DNA from: Cristatella mucedo
Lineage: Eukaryota; Bryozoa; Phylactolaemata; Cristatellidae
Assembly (NCBI GenBank): GCA_009760855.2
Contig: WPIO01000074.1
Span: 1,005,001-1,055,000 of the forward strand
Length of the DNA stretch: 50,000 bases
Direction of reading: 5' to 3'
Each line of letters opens with the position of its first letter. Position 1 is the first letter of the stretch. Positions 43,804 through 50,000 of this stretch are shown here, one piece after another. The translations under genes were made by a program, and so were the position numbers. The notes under the pieces are model-generated. The model searched no databases and had not been told where the DNA came from. It saw only the letters and a program-made list of their open reading frames with translations.

Positions 43804-44284
43804 GATGGCGATCGGTCGCCTGCTCAGTGCGGCTCCTCCTCGAAGGCGGCGGCAGCGGCAGCCTCGTAGCAAGCAGCGTCATGCCACCGCCGTAGCCGCT
43901 GCCGGTCCGATCGGCTATCCGCGGTCGATTGCAATCGGCAGCGTCGGCGTGTGCCTTCGAGCGGCAATGCAGCTGGAGCAGTGGTGGCCGAGTGGAGTTT
44001 GTGCTCGTCGCCAGCACCCGCTCGGCACATTCATCGTGCGTTGCGACCTCTGTAGCTGGAATTCGATTCCGTTCAAGGTCAGTTAGCTCGTCCCGGTGCT
44101 CGACCAGACGGCAGGGCTCGACATGTTGCGGTTTACGTGTATATGTGACGTGTATTTATATGACGCGATTTATATGACGCGCATATATGACGTATAATAC
44201 GTGTATATATGAAATTGCAAATATAATATATATAGACATTTAAATGTGATTGTAGTAAATAATTTTTTTGATTATATATATATA

Positions 44285-44400
44285 ATAAAAACGTAATTTA
44301 TTTGTACAGAGCCCCAAGAGAAATTAATCTCTATTCAGACGCTCAACGCATGCCACGGGGCTCCAGTAAACGATCTTGGCCCGACCTCGGTCGGGGCGAG
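44285..44400 (-). mobile_element. SINE-C copy, diverged
   Basis: The plus strand reads TTATTTGTACAGAGCCCC, AGAGAAATTAATCTCTATTC and GACGCTCAACGCATGCCACG, then GGGGCTCCAG, matching the reversed tail and B-box region at 6373-6450. The head is largely lost. Confidence 0.55.
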
Positions 44401-44534
44401 CACCTTAATCGAACTTGAACCAGCACGGCAGTTTGGGGGACCTCAGCTCACCAGGGCCCGGGATTAGACAAATCCGATGCCGAAAGGAGAGCTTCAACGA
44501 TGACTGGGCGGGAACTGTAGGCTCAAAACCACTT

Positions 44535-45583
44535 TCATGCTGACGCTACTCAGCTGTCTTTCAAAACGTCGGAATCTGCAGCGGCGGCAACTGATAAACT
44601 GAATGCCTGCCTTGCCGACATTTGATACTGGATGTCTGAAAATTTCTTGAAACTAATTGAAGATAAAACCAAACTGCTGCTCACACGACAAATTAAGCCT
44701 GCAGCTGGATTTGAAGGCTTTGGTCTTCTACTAGGTGATGCTGTTGTGCGACTATCACCACGTGCTCGAACTTTAGTTGTCGTTTTCGAGAGCGGCCTAA
44801 ATTGTAAAGCTTCATTCAGAAGACTGCTTCTACAGCTAGCCATCACGTCCGATCCCTATCTACGATTAGGAGCTGTCGTCCACAGTGGCTTGCAAGAAAC
44901 TAGAAGAAACTAGCTACTTAGTTTTGTCTTGGCTTGATTATATTAATAATTTTGTCGCTAGGCTACCAAAGAAAGCAACTAGGCCACTGCAGCTGGCTAT
45001 AAATATGGCTGCAAGGCTAGTTTATAAGTCCCAGAGGTTTGAGCACGTGTATCATTTGCTAAAAGAGCTAGGATGGATGACGGTTGATCAACGGATACAG
45101 AGCAAAGTTCTTAGGGTGACCCACAAGGCGAGCCACGGCTCGGCTCCTCCATACCTAGCTGAACTTCTGCACCAGTTTAGCCTCTTCGTGCCCTGAGGTT
45201 CCGTTTGGACAATAAATTAGCTGCTTCATTCTTCCGCTTAAAGACTGTTGGCAACAGAAGCGTTAGCTCTGCCGGTCCCAGGCTGTGGAACTCGCTCCCA
45301 CAATTCTTACGTAACAACAACTACTCTCCTACTGCCGACTATGGCTCATCCTTTTCAATGGTCCTGAGCTGCTACTTCCATGCTACTCACTACCCCAACT
45401 GCTCTCCTGACTCTGCAATGCTTCACACTTCCTCTTTGTTGAGTGAGACGAAGTCGGTTGGCTACCGAATGAGTACCGAAAGCCGCTTAGGCTATGAGTG
45501 GGCTATACGAAACTCTCCTGTGTAACACCCACTTAGTCTTTATAGCTTTAAGGAGTGGAGTTACAGACGGAGATACATTACGT
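44535..45583 (+). mobile_element. LINE-B longest copy, decayed
   Basis: The copy starts at the RT catalytic box, here FHADATQLSFKT, in which the canonical Tyr is His and the second Asp is Ala. WMSENFLKLIEDKTKLLLTR follows. A deletion then joins to LPKKATRPLQLAINMAARLV and LKELGWMTVDQRIQSKVLRV, then FFRLKTVGNRSVSSAGPRLW and the 3' UTR ending CAGACGGAGATACATTAC. A stop follows LNACLADI. This is the reference for LINE-B order. Confidence 0.92.
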
Positions 45584-46499
45584 TAAATTTCACCACATCT
45601 GTTCATCTTCGGTGAGAAATTGCTTGATTATAAAGGAGCCGACTATGCTATTCTTTTAGAACCCTAATGCACTGAAGTGCCTTGTTCGAGTGGATGGCTA
45701 TTTTCTAACTCAGCCAGTACATATAGATTGACAAAGCCCTAAAGTTTATTTCGTGTACGTTCAGCGTTGTTTGATTTGAAAGTCAAATAAGACCTCAGTT
45801 TTTCATTCTTGTCTTACTAGACAACAACATTTTTAATCGAGTAAAACTTGAAAAATAAAAATAAATTAAAGAATTTTGCCAAAAGAAAAAGGCAGTAATT
45901 ATCTATCTGTGCCACTTCACTAACTCTAACAAGGCTCTAGTAGCTTTTAGCGATAGCGAAGTGCACAAGTGCAGTGTGCATAAGCAGTAGGTTCAGCGTA
46001 AGTGAAATCTTTCTGTAAGGAATGTTGTTTGTCTAGTTAGTTAATCATCCCTTTAAAATGATAGGGAGGCCTGCAAATAGGCTTCTCAGACGTCTCGACA
46101 GCCCGGCAATCTACTCTCAGTGCTACTGAACTTCTCTTTGGCTGCAATTTACTGAAATCTGGAAAACTCGGTTTCAGTGCAGATCTGGGGATAGAGCCAA
46201 AAAGCCACTCTGAATTACGACACACTAGCAGCGTCTAGGGGGTCAGACGAGTGACACAGGCTGAGCTTTTTATCAAGAATATTAGTCTTCAGTTTCCAAT
46301 TTTTGAGGAACGAGTTTCCAGTTTTCGAGCCTTGGTTTGTCGACCTCTCATCACTCTGGACAATGCCGGAAATGCGAGAACACTCCCTAGTTCGGCTTGT
46401 AGAATCAGACCAACTACAGTTTAACCGTGCCACTAGGAAACCTGGAATTATTAGAAGACCCTGCCCTCAGTTTTTATGCTCTTAAATAAATATATACAA
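45584..46499. other. No gene recognised
   Basis: AT-leaning ordinary sequence. A tandem AAATAAATATATACAAATAAATAAG stretch precedes the SINE-C copy at 46500 and may be its reversed tail. Confidence 0.4.
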
Positions 46500-46640
46500 A
46501 TAAATAAGATTCATTTGTATTGCACCCTAATATAACTTAAGCTTTTTCCGGGCGCTTCGAATGTGCAGCAGCTCGAGCACACGACCTCAGCCATCATATG
46601 CATTCAGCTTGACCTCGGTCATTCGGCCAGGCAGCGCCAC
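46500..46640 (-). mobile_element. SINE-C copy
   Basis: The plus strand shows TTCATTTGTATTGCACCC, GGGCGCTTCGAATGTGCAGC and CTCGAGCACACGACCTCAGCC, the reverse of the tail and B-box region. Farther on GGCCAGGCAGCGCCACACGA may be the A-box end. Confidence 0.62.
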
Positions 46641-46731
46641 ACGAGTCTCCATATAGTCGGACGGAGCCACCCCCACTCGGCTCGGCATTGCAGAGTCTGC
46701 GGAAGGAGGTGCCACTGGAGTCATAAAAAGA

Positions 46732-47478
46732 ATACCAGCTGATTTAACAGCCTCTTTTGTATAGCGGCAGAAGAGCCTTCACGGCCATCACCACCGCTCG
46801 CCGACCTGCACTTGCTACCAGTCAAGCAACAGATCGACTTCAAAGTTTTGTCGCTCACTTTTAGGTCACTTCATTCTTTGGCTCCAGCCTATCTCTCAGA
46901 TATACTCCCCCAACAGGCCAAGCAAGCATCGTACCACACGCTTTTCGGAATCCAACAGTCAATCAGTTCCTCGTGCTAACCTCAAATCCTTTGGAGACCG
47001 TGCATTTAGTGGGTATGCACCCAAAGCCTGGCACTCCCTCCCTCCTTGCGTCAGAACATCCCCTGACTTGACCACATTTAAAAAGAACTTAAAAACACCT
47101 ATTTAGGACAGCATTTAGTGGGTCCCTGTAATTCGTCCTTCATGTGCTTATGCGTGCTGACACTGTGCATGATGCCACTAACCACATTTGCATGCTGACC
47201 CTGTGCATGTCACCACTAACCACATTGTTCATGTTGCTTATCAAGTATGATATTACTCACGATTCAATCGGGTTTCCGTAAGCAGCAAATTTAAGGCGCC
47301 TAGGAAGAGATTGAGTTCTCTGAGGGCGCATTAACAAGTGCACTATTATTATTATTATTATTATCACCGCCGCTTGCAGCAGCGATGACGGATCACCCAA
47401 TGCAAGAATCAAGCACACGACGTCATGACTGAGGTCATGAAAAGTGACCGCCTTACCTAGTCTGCCATCGCAGTCATA
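46732..47478 (-). mobile_element. SINE-D copy split by a LINE-A insertion
   Basis: The 3' part (46732-46798; ATACCAGCTGATTTAACAGC, TATAGCGGCAGAAGAGCC) and the head (47375-47478; TTGCAGCAGCGATGACGGAT, GACGTCATGACTGAGGTCAT) are continuous when compared with the intact copy at 48484-48657. LINE-A occupies the gap. CTCTTTTG and CAGAAGAG in the 3' part form the family hairpin. Confidence 0.88.
46799..47363 (+). mobile_element. LINE-A 5'-truncated copy inserted in SINE-D
   Basis: It begins CGCCGACCTGCACTTGCTAC in the RT thumb, continues through [17 protein letters not shown]-like codons, the 3' UTR, the tail stem (AAGGCGCC, GGGCGC) and (TTA)n. ATCACCACCGCT (46787-46798) and ATCACCGCCGCT (47363-47374) flank it as a 12-base target-site duplication with one difference. 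It is a clean, relatively young insertion. Confidence 0.93.
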
Positions 47479-47569
47479 GTATTGGTCACGGTAGACAATG
47501 CTGCGCCATCTTGCCACGTGACGAAAGTGCGCCATCTGTCGGCTGATGGACTAACTTTTTCGCTTTAAT

Positions 47570-48080
47570 TAGTAATACTAATAATAGTGCCCTCAGAGAA
47601 CACAACTCCTTTTTATGAAATTTACCTTTGCTGCAAGGGAAGCACGAATGAATGGCTAGTGGTAATATGCTCAATGATAGCAGGCATGACATGGTTTGGG
47701 GTGATGCACAGGGTCATCATTCACATATGGTTGGTGGCAGCATTCACAGTGTCAGCATGCATAAGCAAATGTATTACAAATTGCATAGACTCACTAAATG
47801 CTGTGATAAATAGGTGTGTTTTTGCACAAGCGGAAGCCGCAACAACGGCAGAATAAGCAGCAGCAGCAGAATAAAATATAAAAAAGTAACAATACCTTTG
47901 ATAGTCGCCCTCAGAGAACTCAATCTCTTTCTTGACACTTCACGTAAATAGTAGCAGGATGAACAGCAGCAGAAAGAAAAGGAAAGTATTAATACTAACA
48001 CATTTTTATTACGCGCTCAGAGAGCTTAATCCACACCAGGCACAGTCCACATGCTGCATAGAAAGCGTGCCAACACGTTG
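47570..48080 (-). mobile_element. Three successive LINE-A 3' fragments
   Basis: On the plus strand the reversed tail occurs three times: TAGTGCCCTCAGAGAACACA (47587; 3' UTR to about 47828), TCGCCCTCAGAGAACTCAATC (47905; to about 47955), and ACGCGCTCAGAGAGCTTAATC (48013; to about 48080). Fragments two and three hold only the terminal stem-loop region. CAG-type repeats lie between the first and second. Confidence 0.78.
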
Positions 48081-48189
48081 AGAGCGTTAGCGCGCACCGA
48101 GCAAGCTTACCAGTTCTCTCGCAACGACGGCGGCCACCTTGCGAGCGCAGTCGAGCAGCTTAGGGCGGGCTCAGAGAGGTCTGCTCAGA

Positions 48190-48338
48190 ATGCTCTTCGC
48201 GGATAGCGAGCGCCGCCGGCTGCGTCTTGGCCCCGAGTTCTTTTCTTTTGTGACGTGGCTCAAAGATGCCCGGTTGCAGAAAGTCGGGCAGTCGGCCCAC
48301 GAATGGCGACTTCCGCCCTCTTCCCTTCCCGAGCATCC
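48190..48338 (+). CDS. Candidate first exon, unknown protein
   Basis: ATG (CAGAATGC) at 48190 opens MLFADSERRRLRLGPEFFSF and continues to a donor CATCC|GTAAGAGG at 48339, for 49 codons and two bases. It lies in a short GC-rich patch that includes GGGCGGG at about 48162. The peptide has mixed composition, but no family is recognised and no downstream exon is found. It may be a chance frame. Confidence 0.25.
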
Positions 48339-48483
48339 GTAAGAGGTCTGGACAAAGAGATTCGGTTCCTTTGGGACATTATGTAATTTGCTTATGAATA
48401 TAATCTCTTATAATCTTATAATCTCTGTTATTCGGCATTTTTCTCATTTCGTATTAGGCAGCAGCTCGCGTGAAATGGTTTAA

Positions 48484-48657
48484 AAAATACCAGCTGGTTT
48501 AGAAGCCTCTTTTGCAGAGCGACAAAAGAGCCTCGACGGCTGTCACCACCGCTTGCAGCTGCAATACAGGATCGCACACCGCAGGATTCGAACCCACGAC
48601 CTAGGAACCGAGGTCGTGAAAAGCGACCGCTTTACATAGTGTGCCATCACGGCTCAC
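48484..48657 (-). mobile_element. SINE-D copy, full length (reference copy)
   Basis: On the minus strand the head reads GCCGTGATGGCACACTATG, an anticodon-arm-like hairpin GGTCG-CTTTTCA-CGACC, and a B-box GTGGGTTCGAATCCTGC that pairs as a T-arm. The 3' part includes an 8-base stem (plus strand CTCTTTTG 48507-48514 with CAAAAGAG 48523-48530). The end is AAACCAGCTGGTATTTTT. It is the best preserved SINE-D in the window. Confidence 0.88.
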
Positions 48658-48680
48658 CAGATCTAAACTTCACCATCACT

Positions 48681-49040
48681 AGTTCGTATGCTCCCAAAGC
48701 CTGGAACTCACTCCCGACCTGCGTCAGAACATCCCCTGACCTGACCACATTTAAAAGGAACCTAAAATCACACCTATTTAGGACAGCATTTAGTGGGTCC
48801 CTGTGATTCGCCCTTGATGTGCTTATGCGTGCTGACACTGTGCATGCTGCCACTAACCACATTTGCACGCTGACCCTGTGCATGTCACCCCTAACCATAT
48901 TATCCATTTTGTTTGTTTTTTTAAGCATGATTTTACTTACCATTTAATTGCATTTCCCTTTGCAGCAAATGTAAAGCGCCTAGAAAGAGATTAAGTTCTC
49001 TGAGGGCGCTTTATCAAGTGAATTATTATTATTATTATTA
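48681..49040 (+). mobile_element. LINE-A 5'-truncated copy, near consensus
   Basis: It starts at [20 protein letters not shown] and runs through the stop (about 48801), the 3' UTR and the terminal stem-loop AAAGCGCC...GGCGCTTT to (TTA)n. It differs from 29230-29597 at few positions, so the family was active comparatively recently. It lies directly beside the head of the SINE-D at 48484-48657. Confidence 0.92.
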
Positions 49041-49059
49041 AACGGCGGTGGCGTTCTAG

Positions 49060-49930
49060 ATGGCTGATTGGCCGACGCCAGCGGCTGCTTAGTTGTCACG
49101 CCTCGTTCCCCGATTTATGAGCTGTGCTCTGTCGAAGGTGCAGCCTGCTGGGCAGAAACGCGCTAGTTCCTGTGGTCTCACTTTTTTTTTTTTTGAAGTT
49201 CGCACGCGAATGCGACCTGAGCCAGGCGAAGCCGCCAGAGGGCGCTGGCTTTGGCCTCCACTCTCGTGCACTGCTCGCTAGCCGAGCCAGTTAACTGGTT
49301 CCCGAGGCAAGGGCCGTGCTCGTAGAGCGTCAATGAAAGCAGCTTCAAGGTGCTGGGCTTTTGACTGCCGTGGCTGAAGGTTCGCGCGGGCCTACGAAGG
49401 TGACAAAAACCCTCAGCGGACGCAAGTAGCACTTGATTGTAGCACAGCACGTTTAAATAAGAAGCCAAGACGCAGGTCGATGAGGCGGCGACAAGTCTCG
49501 AGCGCGGTGGCTGCGCGCTGCCTACCTGCGATCGCTCCTCGATTCGAAGCCGAGCTGCGAGCGGCCCAGCCGCTGTGCTTCGGTGACGTGTTTGGTCACG
49601 CTGTTCTTCGGTCGCCGTGAAGGCAAGTCTCTCGCTTCCCGAGCTTGGTTCGTTCAGCTCAAAGCTGCCTTCATCGGGCATACTGCATTTGTCACGCGAA
49701 CGCGCGGTCGAGCGCCAAGTGCCTTCGCAACTTCCGGCTGCTAGTCCGTTCATTACGTTTCAGGTTACATTCAGCGAATGTTGAACGGTCATATATTCTG
49801 CTGCGGCAGTCGTTTTCTTGGAAAAATGCAACGCGACGCGCAAATGAAGTGCCGCGCTCGGGTTGCGGGCGCTGCGGCGCGCGAAAGAACCGAGAGCCGT
49901 AAATAGCGGGCCCCGGATGTGAGCCGCGTA
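49060..49930. promoter_or_regulatory. GC/CpG-rich block at the right edge
   Basis: GC-rich sequence with open frames on both strands continues to the end of the window. A T12 run lies at 49183-49194. It may be a promoter or first-exon region of a gene outside the window, but there is no decisive signal. Confidence 0.3.
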
Positions 49931-50000
49931 CACGCCCGATTTCAGCACAACTCAGGAGTTGGGAAGGCTGACCGTTCTCAGCGGTGACCTCGCGGAGGCT

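Larger units (their letters stand above)
42640..44060. promoter_or_regulatory. CpG-rich block with TGACG motif cluster
   Basis: This is a 1.4 kb GC- and CpG-rich region with a candidate exon (43030-43272), a donor GTGAGT at 43273 and three tandem TGACGTC motifs. It is the most promoter-like block in the window. Open frames on both strands elsewhere in it are not reliable. Confidence 0.45.

Overview
This is a repeat-rich window from a metazoan nuclear genome, most likely an invertebrate. The evidence is a lack of prokaryote-style genes, several hundred-base CpG-rich blocks, abundant decayed non-LTR retrotransposons (LINEs), two tRNA-derived SINE families, remnants of DNA transposons, microsatellites, and short candidate exons flanked by GT/AG splice signals. 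CpG is not depleted outside the GC-rich blocks, which argues against a vertebrate. I cannot name the species. No rRNA gene, functional tRNA gene, CRISPR array or complete protein-coding gene is visible.

The window is organised by its transposons. I use working names. LINE-A is a CR1/L2-like non-LTR element. Its 3' end is AAAGCGCC...GGCGCTTT followed by (TTA)n, and about 20 mostly 5'-truncated copies lie at 1-165, 1177-1556, 4528-4635, 6741-7005, 7812-8310, 10561-11232, 18253-18660, 18820-19012, 20655-22985, 23039-23137, 24075-24530, 24531-25005, 28485-29597, 32211-32297, 40080-40125, 46799-47363, 47570-48080 and 48681-49040. LINE-B is a second non-LTR family, at 2190-3017, 21841-22089, 33634-33815, 36811-37480 and 44535-45583. 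SINE-C has a tRNA-like head and a tail resembling the LINE-A 3' end (6370-6475, 24205-24345, 26223-26375, 44285-44400, 46500-46640). SINE-D has a tRNA-like head and its own conserved 3' hairpin (11390-11545, 16494-16640, 23604-23765, 37869-38015, 46732-46798 plus 47375-47478, 48484-48657). One hAT remnant resembling SPIN (36297-36455) and one pogo/Tigger-like remnant (17494-17904) complete the set. Nested insertions with target-site duplications order several of these events in time.

Between the repeats lie CpG-rich blocks that may be promoters or first exons (about 500-1110, 5125-5730, 9500-10080, 12690-13000, 13365-14760, 42640-44060, 49060-49930). The best host-gene evidence is a minus-strand terminal exon at 16151-16459 encoding a transmembrane segment and acidic cytoplasmic tail behind a polypyrimidine-AG acceptor, and a signal-peptide exon at 7150-7204 ending at a splice donor. 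Weaker candidate exons are at 5470-5713, 8426-8770, 39126-39326, 41300-41823, 43030-43272 and 48190-48338. Gene models cannot be joined without transcript data.

The observation most worth pursuing is an apparent LINE/SINE partnership. SINE-C and LINE-A seem to share a 3' stem-loop, the kind of structure by which some LINE reverse transcriptases recognise their own RNA and are borrowed by SINEs.
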